From CAJXSN01 sp947492235 (lineage in GTDB: Bacteria > Pseudomonadota > Alphaproteobacteria > Sphingomonadales > Sphingomonadaceae): a DNA stretch of 64,000 nt. Positions 1 through 7,452 of this stretch are shown here, piece by piece. The stretch spans positions 2,542,001-2,606,000 of the forward strand of contig NZ_CP170453.1 of assembly GCF_042492175.1 (NCBI RefSeq). Direction: 5' to 3'. The position numbers and the translations under genes were made by a program. The notes beneath the pieces are model-generated. The model had not been told where the DNA came from and did not search any database. It worked only from the letters and a program-made list of their open reading frames with translations. Within the stretch, counting starts at the first letter, position 1. Each line of letters begins with the position of its first letter.

Positions 1-475
1 CGACCTTGCCGGAGATGCCCTCGCATTCGATCACATCGCCGATGCGCATTTTCTCCCGCAGCATGATGAGCACGCCAGCGAGGAAGTTCTCGAAAATATC
101 CTGAAAGGCGAAGCCAATCGCAACGGCGCCAATGCCAAGGCCGGCGATGACGCTGGCGGGGGTGAAGCCGGGCATCATGACGACCAGCGCCGCCATCAGG
201 CCAACCAGCCAGATGCCCAGTTTCACGAGTGTGTCGATCAGGTTTTTCAGGCTGGGCCGGATATCGGTCTTGCCAGTGATCCGGTCGGCAATGCGGACGG
301 CAAACTTCGCCACCAGCCAGGTGATGATGAGGACGACCACACCAATTGCGAGATTGGGCAGGGTGGCGATAAAGCCCTCCGCCATACCCACGAGTGTGTC
401 TTGTAATGTGCCGACTGTGTTGACGGTGCGGTCGAAAGCTTCACCGGGTGCGGTGGTTGTCGTCGAAGAAGTCAT
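1..475 (-). CDS. MscS-family small-conductance mechanosensitive channel (partial)
   Basis: The gene starts with ATG at 475 and runs off the left edge, so only about 158 N-terminal residues are visible. Read from the sequence, they give an N-terminal soluble stretch, two hydrophobic segments (around LAIGVVVLIITWLVAKFAV and LGIWLVGLMAALVVMM) and the Gly/Ala-rich pore helix with GLGIGAVAIGFAFQDI followed by NFLAGVLIM, which is the signature of the third transmembrane helix of MscS. The following strand (KMRIGDVIECEGISGKV) matches the start of the beta domain. MscS channels open under membrane tension and release solutes on hypo-osmotic shock. It reads in the same direction as hppD and the VOC gene upstream, after a 63-bp gap. 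The family call is firm; the subtype cannot be judged without the C-terminus. Confidence 0.9.
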   Translation of the reverse strand, partial: MTSSTTTTAPGEAFDRTVNTVGTLQDTLVGMAEGFIATLPNLAIGVVVLIITWLVAKFAVRIADRITGKTDIRPSLKNLIDTLVKLGIWLVGLMAALVVMMPGFTPASVIAGLGIGAVAIGFAFQDIFENFLAGVLIMLREKMRIGDVIECEGISGKV

Positions 476-538
476 GAAAATCCTTGGCCTGTTTGATGCG
501 CGAAACGCATCAGCAGCCCGGGAAGTTCCGCTTCCGGA

Positions 539-1108
539 TCAATCAGCTGCCTTGGCGTGTTCCTCGCGAGCGATTTCGTGCAGCCATGCGGCGTGCTGTG
601 GGGCCTTCTTCGTCTCGCTCCATTCGTCGAGCATCGGCATGGCGACGCGCTTCAGCTCGGCATACTGCTCGTCGGTCCCGATATCGGCCGCCAGCTCTAC
701 GCGGTGGCCATTGGGGTCGAAGAAATAGATCGATTTGAAAATGCCGTGATGCGTCGGGCCGAGAACGTCGATGCCGAGGCCTTCGATATGCTCCTTCGCG
801 GCCAGCAATTCGTCGAGGCTGCCGACACGAAAAGCCAGATGCTGGACCCACGCAGGCGTGTTCTCGTCGCGGCCCATTTCCTTCTGGTTGGGCAGTTCGA
901 AAAACGCGAGGATGTTGCCATTACCCGCGTCGAGGAACACGTGCATATACGGGTCGTATTCGCCGGTGGACGGCACGTGGTCTTCCGAGAACGCGGAGGT
1001 GTATTCCATGCCGAGGACCTTGGAATACCACTCGACGGTCTCCTTGGCGTCCTTGCAGCGATAGGCCGCGTGATGGACGCCGCCGAGTTTCACGGGATGT
1101 TCGCTCAT
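539..1108 (-). CDS. VOC-superfamily (glyoxalase/extradiol dioxygenase-like) metalloenzyme
   Basis: A protein of 189 aa with paired beta-alpha-beta-beta-beta modules of the vicinal oxygen chelate fold. Putative metal ligands are a His of VHHAAY near residue 12, the His of VQHLAF near 90 and the Glu of HRVELA near 137, the 2-His-1-carboxylate pattern of extradiol-type members. I chose ATG at 1108, preceded by a GAAAG-like ribosome site, over a TTG two codons upstream. It lies downstream of hppD on the same strand, separated by a 120-bp gap that holds an inverted repeat, so a role in aromatic ring breakdown is plausible. The substrate cannot be read from the sequence: it could be a ring-cleavage dioxygenase or a glyoxalase-like isomerase. 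Confidence 0.82.
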   Translation of the reverse strand: MSEHPVKLGGVHHAAYRCKDAKETVEWYSKVLGMEYTSAFSEDHVPSTGEYDPYMHVFLDAGNGNILAFFELPNQKEMGRDENTPAWVQHLAFRVGSLDELLAAKEHIEGLGIDVLGPTHHGIFKSIYFFDPNGHRVELAADIGTDEQYAELKRVAMPMLDEWSETKKAPQHAAWLHEIAREEHAKAAD

Positions 1109-1125
1109 GGTCAATCTTTCAAACC

Positions 1126-1212
1126 GTACGCCCTGAGCCTGTCGGAGGGCTGCTTATTCTTCGTCCGTCATTCTCAAATTGAGAGCAGTGCTGCGACAGG
1201 CTCAGCACGAAC
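1126..1212. repeat. REP-like inverted repeat between hppD and the VOC gene
   Basis: Two 29-nt arms (1126-1154 and 1184-1212) are imperfect reverse complements sharing the core GAGCCTGTCG and its complement CGACAGGCTC, around a 29-nt loop. The core motif CCTGTCG/CGACAGG with CTGAG is one I recognise as a very common dispersed palindrome in sphingomonad genomes. It sits inside the gap between hppD and the downstream VOC gene, so it would be transcribed as a hairpin in that mRNA. Confidence 0.65.
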
Positions 1213-1228
1213 AGGACTTAGGCACGGA

Positions 1229-2335
1229 TTACTCAGCGGGTTCTGCCTCTTCCACCTTCAGCGCACCGCGGTTGATCTGGTCGCGTTCCATGCTCTCGAA
1301 CAGGGCCTTGAAGTTACCCTCGCCGAAGCCGTCATCGCCTTTGCGCTGGATGAACTCGAAGAACACCGGGCCAACCTGTGCCTCGGCAAAAATCTGCAGC
1401 AGCAGGCGGGGCTGTCCGCCCTCTGTGGTGCCATCCATCAGGATGCCGCGCATTTTCAGCGCTTCGGCATCTTCGCCGTGTCCGGGCAGACGCTCGTCAA
1501 GCATCTCGTAATAGGTAGCGGGCGGGGCGGTCATGAAGGGCACGCCGAAACTTTTCAGGCGGTCCCACGCAGCCACAAGATCGTCACAGATCAGCGCGAT
1601 GTGCTGGATGCCTTCGCCGTTGAACTCCTTCAGGAACTCCTCGATCTGGCCCTTGCCGCCTTCGCCTTCCTCGTTGAGCGGGATCTTGATCTTGCCGTCC
1701 GGAGCGGTGAGCGCTTTGGATGTCAGGCCGGTATATTCGCCCTTGATGTCGAAGAAGCGGATCTCGCGGAAATTGAACAGCGTTTCGTAATAGTCCGCCC
1801 AATAGGCCATCCGTCCGTTGTAAACGTTGTGGGTCAGGTGATCGATAATGTCGAAGCCCGCGCCTTCGGGGTGTTTTTCTACGCCCGGCAGATATTCGAA
1901 ATCGATGTCGTAGATCGACAGACCGTCTTCGCCTTCATCGGCATAGCGGTCGATCAGATAGACAATCGCGCCGCCGATCCCGCGAATGGCGGGAATGCGC
2001 AGCTCCATCGGGCCGGGTTCGTTGGCAACCGGTTCTGCGCCCTTTTCCAGCAGGTGGTCATAGGCCTTGGCTGCATCCTTCACACGGAAGCCCATGCCGC
2101 AGGCGGAGGGGCCGTGCTCGCGGGCGAAATACCATGCGGCGCTGCGCGGTTCATAATTGGCTATGAGGTTGATGTTCCCCTGCCGCCAGAGATGCACGTC
2201 CTTGCTGCGGTGCGAGGCGACTTGCGAGAAGCCCATGGCTGTGAAGACCGGCTCAAGCTGGCCCTTTTCCGGTGCGCAGAATTCGACGAACTCGAATCCA
2301 TCGAGGCCGGCGGGGTTTTCGAACAGGTCGGTCAT
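1229..2335 (-). CDS. hppD: 4-hydroxyphenylpyruvate dioxygenase
   Basis: A 368-aa Fe(II) enzyme that converts 4-hydroxyphenylpyruvate to homogentisate in tyrosine catabolism. Two VOC domains are visible; the C-terminal one carries the iron ligands: His166 in DHLTHNV, the His of GIQHIAL near 246 and the Glu of PVFFEFIQRKG near 326. The motif FFEFIQRKGDDGFGEGNFKA is diagnostic for the family, and the length is normal for a bacterial HPPD. It starts with ATG at 2335 behind an AGAGAG site. It probably shares a transcript with the VOC gene. Upstream, a palindrome (2369-2382) and a TTGACA box (2405-2400) suggest a regulated promoter facing this gene. A homogentisate dioxygenase gene is not in the window. 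Confidence 0.97.
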   Translation of the reverse strand: MTDLFENPAGLDGFEFVEFCAPEKGQLEPVFTAMGFSQVASHRSKDVHLWRQGNINLIANYEPRSAAWYFAREHGPSACGMGFRVKDAAKAYDHLLEKGAEPVANEPGPMELRIPAIRGIGGAIVYLIDRYADEGEDGLSIYDIDFEYLPGVEKHPEGAGFDIIDHLTHNVYNGRMAYWADYYETLFNFREIRFFDIKGEYTGLTSKALTAPDGKIKIPLNEEGEGGKGQIEEFLKEFNGEGIQHIALICDDLVAAWDRLKSFGVPFMTAPPATYYEMLDERLPGHGEDAEALKMRGILMDGTTEGGQPRLLLQIFAEAQVGPVFFEFIQRKGDDGFGEGNFKALFESMERDQINRGALKVEEAEPAE

Positions 2336-2368
2336 GGAGTGTCTCTCTAAGCTCGAGGCGTCAAACTG

Positions 2369-2405
2369 GTTTCAATAGAAACTATATAACCGCAAATTGT
2401 GTCAA
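2369..2405 (-). promoter_or_regulatory. Candidate hppD promoter with operator-like palindrome
   Basis: In the 159-bp gap between hppD and the divergent acyl-CoA dehydrogenase, the minus strand shows a consensus TTGACA (2405-2400) followed by an A/T-rich stretch TATATAG (2388-2382). Overlapping and downstream of this is the perfect inverted repeat GTTTC-AATA-GAAAC (2369-2382). A repressor bound there would cover the promoter. The spacing to a -10 box is not ideal, so the exact promoter is uncertain. Confidence 0.35.
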
Positions 2406-2494
2406 TTGTAAAGCGCACGGGACCCCTAGCGGTTCCATTGGTTGATTGAGCGTGCGGCGAGCGCCAAGACACTCGCCGAAGCAATGGAGTAAGC

Positions 2495-3655
2495 ATGCAA
2501 GAACGTGAAGACCTGGCCGAGATTCGCCGCGCTGTGCGGGCGCTATGCGATGAGTTCCCCGGCGAATACTGGCGCGACAAGGATCGCGACCGGGCTTACC
2601 CGTCCGAGTTTGTCGATGCTCTGACCAAGGCGGGTTTTCTCGCCGCGCTGATCCCGGAGGAATATGGCGGAAGCGGACTAAAGCTCGATGCCGCAGCGGT
2701 CATCATGGAGGAAATCCAGGCATCGGGTTCAAATGGCGGCGCGGCCCATGCGCAAATGTATGTGATGAACACTCTGCTGCGGTATGGCAGCGAGGATCAG
2801 AAGAGCCATTATCTGCCCAAGATCGCTGACGGCACGCTGCGTCTGCAGGCCTTCGGTGTGTCCGAACCAACCAGCGGTACCGACACGCTGTCGCTGCGCA
2901 CCTTTGCTGAGCCCGATGGCGATGACTATGTCATCAACGGCCAGAAAATATGGACCAGCCGGGCGGAGCATTCCGACCTGATGATGCTGCTGGCGCGCAC
3001 CACGCCTAAGGGCGAGAGCGCCAAGAAGACCGAAGGCCTGTCGCTGTTTCTGGTCGACATGCAGGAAGCGCAGAAATCGGGCGGCATGACCATCAAGCCG
3101 ATCCGTACAATGATGAATCACTCCTCCTGCGAAGTGTTCTTCGATGATCTGCGCATCCCCAAATCCGCGCTGATCGGAGAGGAAGGGAAGGGCTTCCGAT
3201 ATATCCTCTCCGGCATGAATGCAGAGCGCGTGCTGATCGCGGCAGAGTGCATCGGCGACGCCAAGTGGTTCATCGAAAAGGCAAGCGAGTATGCCAAGGA
3301 GCGGCAGGTGTTCGGTCGTCCGATTGGCCAGAACCAGGGCATCCAGTTCCCCATCGCGCGGTGCTATGCCCAGATGCGCGCGGCGGAGCTGATGGTGTAT
3401 CATGCGGCCGAAGTTTACGACCAAGGCGGCAATGCGGGGGAGGAGGCCAATATGGCCAAGATGCTCGCCTCCGAAGCCAGTTGGGCCGCAGCCGATATGT
3501 GCGTGCAAACCTATGGCGGTTTCGGCTTCGCCGAAGAATATGACGTTGAGCGGAAATTCCGCGAAGCGCGGCTGTATACGGTTGCTCCGATCTCGACCAA
3601 TCTGATCCTCAGCTACCTGTCGGAGCATGTTCTGGGCCTGCCTCGCTCATATTAA
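2495..3655 (+). CDS. Acyl-CoA dehydrogenase family flavoprotein
   Basis: A 386-aa FAD enzyme of the acyl-CoA dehydrogenase family, which desaturates acyl-CoA at the alpha-beta position and passes electrons to ETF. The three classical regions are visible: N-terminal helical domain (IPEEYGGSGL near 53), middle beta domain with FGVSEPTSGTD near 120 and INGQKIWTS near 147, and C-terminal helical domain with RQVFGRPIGQNQGIQF and CVQTYGGFGF. The usual catalytic Glu position near the C-terminus (YEG in many members) reads VAPIST here, while Glu244 in MNAER occupies the site used in isovaleryl- and long-chain enzymes. It starts with ATG at 2495 behind GGAG and is transcribed away from hppD. The substrate is unknown, possibly a branched or amino-acid-derived acyl-CoA. 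Confidence 0.93.
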   Translation: MQEREDLAEIRRAVRALCDEFPGEYWRDKDRDRAYPSEFVDALTKAGFLAALIPEEYGGSGLKLDAAAVIMEEIQASGSNGGAAHAQMYVMNTLLRYGSEDQKSHYLPKIADGTLRLQAFGVSEPTSGTDTLSLRTFAEPDGDDYVINGQKIWTSRAEHSDLMMLLARTTPKGESAKKTEGLSLFLVDMQEAQKSGGMTIKPIRTMMNHSSCEVFFDDLRIPKSALIGEEGKGFRYILSGMNAERVLIAAECIGDAKWFIEKASEYAKERQVFGRPIGQNQGIQFPIARCYAQMRAAELMVYHAAEVYDQGGNAGEEANMAKMLASEASWAAADMCVQTYGGFGFAEEYDVERKFREARLYTVAPISTNLILSYLSEHVLGLPRSY

Positions 3656-3735
3656 ATCCAATGGTTTGAATCGCTTGCAGAAAAAGCGAAAATTAGCGCT
3701 TGAATACAGGCGTTAACTGTGATTCTTACACTTGT

Positions 3736-4056
3736 ATGACGCATAGCGGGCACAAATTGGTTTCACGGCGGGAGCAGGCGGTGCAGGGCATCGCACTGGT
3801 ATCCTTGCTCGTGCTGACCGGTCTTGCTTTGCTTGGGCCGAGCGGTCTGTTGGCGTGGGGCGAGCAGGCCAGCCTGCTGGAGCAGCGCAAGAGCCAGATT
3901 GCCGTTCTGGAGGCCAAGCGTTTTGAGATGAAGGGCCGGGTCGATGCGCTTCATCCCGACCGCGCCGATCCCGATATGGTCGGCGAATTGCTGCGCAAGA
4001 ACATGCATGTCGTGCACCCGGACGAGATCGTTCTGACGCTGGAGCCCGAGGGCTGA
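3736..4056 (+). CDS. FtsB/DivIC-like septum formation initiator
   Basis: A small single-pass membrane protein of about 106 aa. It has a short cytoplasmic N-terminus, one hydrophobic helix (GIALVSLLVLTGLALLG), and then a short coiled coil (QASLLEQRKSQIAVLEAKR) and a conserved DPDMVGELLRKNMHVVHPDEI segment, the layout of the alphaproteobacterial FtsB/DivIC family that acts in the divisome. I take ATG at 3736; a TTG at 3700 would add 12 unlikely residues. The position just before pdhA is typical of Sphingomonadales, where this gene usually sits between eno and pdhA. There is no strong ribosome site, so the start is uncertain. Confidence 0.82.
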   Translation: MTHSGHKLVSRREQAVQGIALVSLLVLTGLALLGPSGLLAWGEQASLLEQRKSQIAVLEAKRFEMKGRVDALHPDRADPDMVGELLRKNMHVVHPDEIVLTLEPEG

Positions 4057-4183
4057 GGCTACGCCTGCTGGCCGCTACGGCGCCGGGTGAATTCCTATTC
4101 GGAAACATTGCGAAGACTGACGGGTTGGGCCAATAGACGCCAACTCGCGCTGCGACTGTGTCGCGGCCTGCAATGGAAGAGGA

Positions 4184-5272
4184 ATGACGCGCTTGGCCAA
4201 GCCATCGAAAGCCCGCAAGACCCCTGCAAAACCTGCCGCGCAGGAAGACGAGGACTTCGCCCTGCACAGCCTGCAGGCCGCGTTCGAGAAGAAGAAGCGT
4301 TTCGATGCGAGCGAAGAGCAGATGCTCGAATTCTACGAGCAGATGTTGCTCATTCGCCGGTTCGAGGAACGCGCAGGGCAGCTTTACGGCCTCGGCCTGA
4401 TTGGTGGGTTCTGCCACCTCTATATCGGGCAGGAAGCGGTCGCCATTGGTCTCCAGTCCGCGCTCGACGGGGACAAGGACAGCGTGATTACCGGTTACCG
4501 CGATCACGGGCACATGCTGGCCTACGGCATCGATCCCAACGTTATCATGGCCGAACTGACCGGACGGCAGGCCGGCATATCCAAGGGCAAGGGCGGCTCC
4601 ATGCACATGTTTAGCACGGAGCATAAGTTCTACGGCGGGCACGGCATTGTTGGCGCGCAGGTGTCGCTCGGCGGGGGCCTCGCCATGGCGCACAAATATC
4701 GCGGCGACGGCGGCCTGTGCCTCGCCTATTTCGGCGATGGTGCTGCCAACCAAGGTCAGGTCTACGAGACTTTCAATATGGCGGCATTGTGGAACCTGCC
4801 AATCGTCTTCGTGGTCGAGGACAACCAGTACGCCATGGGCACGGCGAGCGCCCGCAGCTCGGCGGAAACCCGTTTCCACCGGCGTGGCACGGCGTTTCGT
4901 ATTCCCGGCATGGATGTCAACGGCATGGACGTCTTGGAAGTACGGGCCGCGGCCGAGGTTGCGTTTAAACATGTGCGTGACGGCAATGGCCCGGTTCTGA
5001 TGGAGCTTAACACCTACCGCTATCGCGGGCACTCCATGTCCGACCCCGCGAAATATCGCACGCGCGAAGAAGTGCAGGACCAGAAAGACCGTCACGATCC
5101 CATCGAAGCGTTGAAGAAGGTGCTGCTCGAAAACGGCAAGACCGAGGACGAATTGAAAGCCATCGACAAGGCGATCCGCGCACGGGTTTCGGAATCGGCG
5201 GACTTCGCCGAGAACTCGCCCGAGCCGGATCCGGCCGAACTCTACACCGATGTTCTGGTGGAGGAGTATTGA
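4184..5272 (+). CDS. pdhA: Pyruvate dehydrogenase E1 component, alpha subunit
   Basis: A 362-aa thiamine-diphosphate-dependent subunit of the pyruvate dehydrogenase complex, which decarboxylates pyruvate and transfers the acetyl unit to lipoyl-lysine. The ThDP/Mg motif starts at GDGAANQG (residues 184-191) and ends near the Asn of EDNQYAMGT (about 214). The loop YRYRGHSMSDP, homologous to the regulated loop of the mitochondrial enzyme, is present. An N-terminal Lys/Pro/Ala-rich leader of about 25 residues is poorly conserved. ATG at 4184 follows GGAAGAGGA directly. The gene is separated from pdhB by only 3 bp, so the two E1 subunits are translationally linked. The split alpha/beta type is the one expected in Alphaproteobacteria. 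Confidence 0.98.
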   Translation: MTRLAKPSKARKTPAKPAAQEDEDFALHSLQAAFEKKKRFDASEEQMLEFYEQMLLIRRFEERAGQLYGLGLIGGFCHLYIGQEAVAIGLQSALDGDKDSVITGYRDHGHMLAYGIDPNVIMAELTGRQAGISKGKGGSMHMFSTEHKFYGGHGIVGAQVSLGGGLAMAHKYRGDGGLCLAYFGDGAANQGQVYETFNMAALWNLPIVFVVEDNQYAMGTASARSSAETRFHRRGTAFRIPGMDVNGMDVLEVRAAAEVAFKHVRDGNGPVLMELNTYRYRGHSMSDPAKYRTREEVQDQKDRHDPIEALKKVLLENGKTEDELKAIDKAIRARVSESADFAENSPEPDPAELYTDVLVEEY

Positions 5273-5275
5273 GCC

Positions 5276-6673
5276 ATGGCGATTGAACTGAAAATGCCCG
5301 CGCTTTCTCCGACGATGGAGGAAGGCACGCTCGCGAAATGGCTGAAGGCCGAAGGCGACGAGATCGCCATCGGGGACATTATCGCCGAGATCGAAACCGA
5401 CAAGGCAACGATGGAATTCGAAGCCGTCGACGAGGGCACGCTGGGCAAGATCCTGGTCGAAGAGGGCACCGAGAACGTCGCGGTCGGAGCCGTCATTGCC
5501 ATGTTGCTGGGTGATGGCGAGGACGCTGGCGAGACAAGCGCAACCGAACCGGCAGCTGCTGAGGCCAAGGACGACGTACCGGGCGAGGGCAAGGATGTTG
5601 GCCGCGAGCCGTCCGAAGCCGAATTGACGAAGCCTGCGAAGCTGGAACGCGCACCGGTCGCCGATCCCGCCATTCCCGAAGGCACGTCGATGACCTCGAC
5701 CAGTGTGCGCGAAGCCCTGCGCGATGCGATGGCCGAGGAAATGCGCCGCGATGACCGCGTATTCGTAATGGGCGAGGAAGTTGCCGAATATCAGGGCGCT
5801 TACAAGGTCACTCAGGGCCTGCTCGACGAATTCGGCGACAAGAGGGTTATCGATACGCCGATCACCGAATACGGCTTTGCCGGTATCGGCACGGGCGCGG
5901 CGATGGGCGGCTTGCGACCGATTGTGGAGTTCATGACCTTCAACTTCGCGATGCAGGCAATCGATCACATCGTGAACTCGGCTGCGAAGACCAACTATAT
6001 GTCAGGCGGCCAGATGCGCTGTCCGGTGGTGTTCCGCGGACCGAATGGTGCCGCTAGCCGGGTGGGTGCCCAGCACAGCCAGAATTACGGCCCATGGTAC
6101 GCCAGCGTGCCCGGCCTGATTGTCATTGCTCCCTATGATGCGGCGGATGCGAAAGGCCTGATGAAGGCCGCCATCCGAACTGAAGATCCGGTCGTGTTCC
6201 TGGAAAATGAGCTGGTCTACGGGCGCAGTTTTGATGTCCCCGATCTCGATGACCACGTTCTGCCGATCGGTCAGGCGCGGATTATGCGCGAGGGTTGCGA
6301 TGTTACCATCGTGTCGTACTCCATCGCTGTGGGTCTGGCGCTGGAAGCCGCCGAGGAGCTGGCGGGCGAGGGCATCGATGCCGAGGTGATCGACCTGCGC
6401 ACATTACGCCCGCTGGACAAACATACCGTTCTGGAAAGCCTGAAGAAAACCAACCGCTTGATCGTAGCGGAGGAAGGCTGGCCGACCTGCTCCATCGCCA
6501 GCGAGATTATCGCCATTTGCATGGAAGAGGGCTTCGACGATCTGGATGCGCCGGTACTGCGCGTAACTAACGAGGATGTTCCGCTGCCCTATGCGGCCAA
6601 TCTGGAAAAGCTGGCGCTATTGGACAGCGCCCGCATCGTCAGCGCAGCCAAGCAGGTGTGTTACAAGGACTGA
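5276..6673 (+). CDS. pdhB: Pyruvate dehydrogenase E1 beta subunit with N-terminal lipoyl domain
   Basis: A 465-aa protein. Residues 1-80 form a biotinyl/lipoyl domain with the lipoylated lysine in ETDKATMEF (Lys43). A 60-residue Ala/Glu-rich linker follows, then the transketolase-type beta domain from about residue 135 (ALRDAMAEEMRRDDRVFVMG, GFAGIGTGAAMGGLRPIVEF, RGPNGAASRVGAQHSQ) and the C-terminal transketolase domain (VIDLRTLRPLD). The lipoyl domain on E1 beta is a known alphaproteobacterial peculiarity; the E2 at 54.3-55.7 kb carries a very similar one. It is the second gene of pdhAB. The downstream hairpin at 6676-6711 may end the transcript. Confidence 0.98.
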   Translation: MAIELKMPALSPTMEEGTLAKWLKAEGDEIAIGDIIAEIETDKATMEFEAVDEGTLGKILVEEGTENVAVGAVIAMLLGDGEDAGETSATEPAAAEAKDDVPGEGKDVGREPSEAELTKPAKLERAPVADPAIPEGTSMTSTSVREALRDAMAEEMRRDDRVFVMGEEVAEYQGAYKVTQGLLDEFGDKRVIDTPITEYGFAGIGTGAAMGGLRPIVEFMTFNFAMQAIDHIVNSAAKTNYMSGGQMRCPVVFRGPNGAASRVGAQHSQNYGPWYASVPGLIVIAPYDAADAKGLMKAAIRTEDPVVFLENELVYGRSFDVPDLDDHVLPIGQARIMREGCDVTIVSYSIAVGLALEAAEELAGEGIDAEVIDLRTLRPLDKHTVLESLKKTNRLIVAEEGWPTCSIASEIIAICMEEGFDDLDAPVLRVTNEDVPLPYAANLEKLALLDSARIVSAAKQVCYKD

Positions 6674-6675
6674 TC

Positions 6676-6711
6676 TGCTGCGGGGTCGGTCTATCCGCAC
6701 CCCTGTCAGCA
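6676..6711. terminator. Candidate hairpin between convergent pdhB and tad genes
   Basis: Directly after the pdhB stop the sequence folds as TGCTG-GGGGT-GG, loop TCTAT, CC-ACCCC-CAGCA, with small bulges. No T-run follows, so this is a weak call, but the position between two convergent genes (pdhB and the last TadE-like gene) fits a shared terminator. Confidence 0.4.
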
Positions 6712-6723
6712 CATTGCGCGCCT

Positions 6724-7452
6724 TTAGGTGCCCGGTCCGTCCTGGCTGCCGGGGGCATTGATCATTCCGCCGCCTACTTCCCCATCGAGGTTTGTGTAGG
6801 TGGCGCATGAAGCAACCGGATCGGGGGAAGCCGGATCGCGCTGGTAAATCTGCGTGAGGTCGCGATCTGCACGAACGGTGAAGGCTGAATGCGCGAAGAT
6901 CATCGAATCTCCGACCAGAGAATCGGAGAACAGGGGCTGATACTGGTAGCTGATTTCTACAAACATCACCGCGTCGCCTTCCTGCGCCGCAACCTTCTGG
7001 TTCTTCGGTCCCATGCCTTTAAATGAACCGCCCTTGTCGCCTTCCTGGCCATAGGTGGATGCCCAGCCGAGCTTCCCTTGGCACCGCTGCCAATGGATCC
7101 ATTGCTTGGTCGGTGCGTCCGGGTCTGTCTCCAGGCTGGAAATGATGATCCGTCCATGCTCGAAGATGTCCAGATTGCCGACCTGCAGGTCGACGCCAAC
7201 CATCAGATCGTTCAAATCGGACTCGTAAATGGCCCGGTTATCGAGCGAGGACACGTCACCGATGCGAGAGGCATTATCGGCCACGTGAATAGCGGCCTGA
7301 TTTACCTTCATATGGACGATCGTGAGGTAGGCGGTTTCCATGCCGAACAGCCCGATGCCAATCATGAATGGAGCGGCCAATGCAAACTCGGTCATCGCGA
7401 CGCCGCTTGTATCACGCAGCATGGTGCGAAGTTTTCTGCCGATGCGGCTCAT
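6724..7452 (-). CDS. TadE-like pilus assembly/pseudopilin protein
   Basis: A 242-aa protein with a short basic N-terminus (MSRIGRKLRTMLRD), then TSGVAMTEFALAAPF and one hydrophobic helix, which is the TadE/TadG prepilin-like signature around the Glu of the EFAL motif. The rest is a predicted periplasmic or extracellular domain with a single Cys pair (CQG and SCAT) that could form a disulphide. The start ATG at 7452 overlaps the stop of the preceding TadE-like gene (ATGA), so it is the last gene of the minus-strand tad-like operon. TadE-type proteins are minor pilins processed by the prepilin peptidase TadV; the precise role here is inferred only from the family. Confidence 0.82.
   Translation of the reverse strand: MSRIGRKLRTMLRDTSGVAMTEFALAAPFMIGIGLFGMETAYLTIVHMKVNQAAIHVADNASRIGDVSSLDNRAIYESDLNDLMVGVDLQVGNLDIFEHGRIIISSLETDPDAPTKQWIHWQRCQGKLGWASTYGQEGDKGGSFKGMGPKNQKVAAQEGDAVMFVEISYQYQPLFSDSLVGDSMIFAHSAFTVRADRDLTQIYQRDPASPDPVASCATYTNLDGEVGGGMINAPGSQDGPGT

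Noticed and set aside
557..2350. A 597-codon open frame on the plus strand opposite hppD and the VOC gene
   Set aside because: It is exactly antisense to two well-recognised genes and its translation has no family features; G+C-rich codon use opens long antisense frames.
3713..5968. A 751-codon open frame on the minus strand opposite ftsB-pdhA-pdhB
   Set aside because: It is antisense to clearly conserved pdh genes; the translation is low-complexity in His/Arg/Leu.
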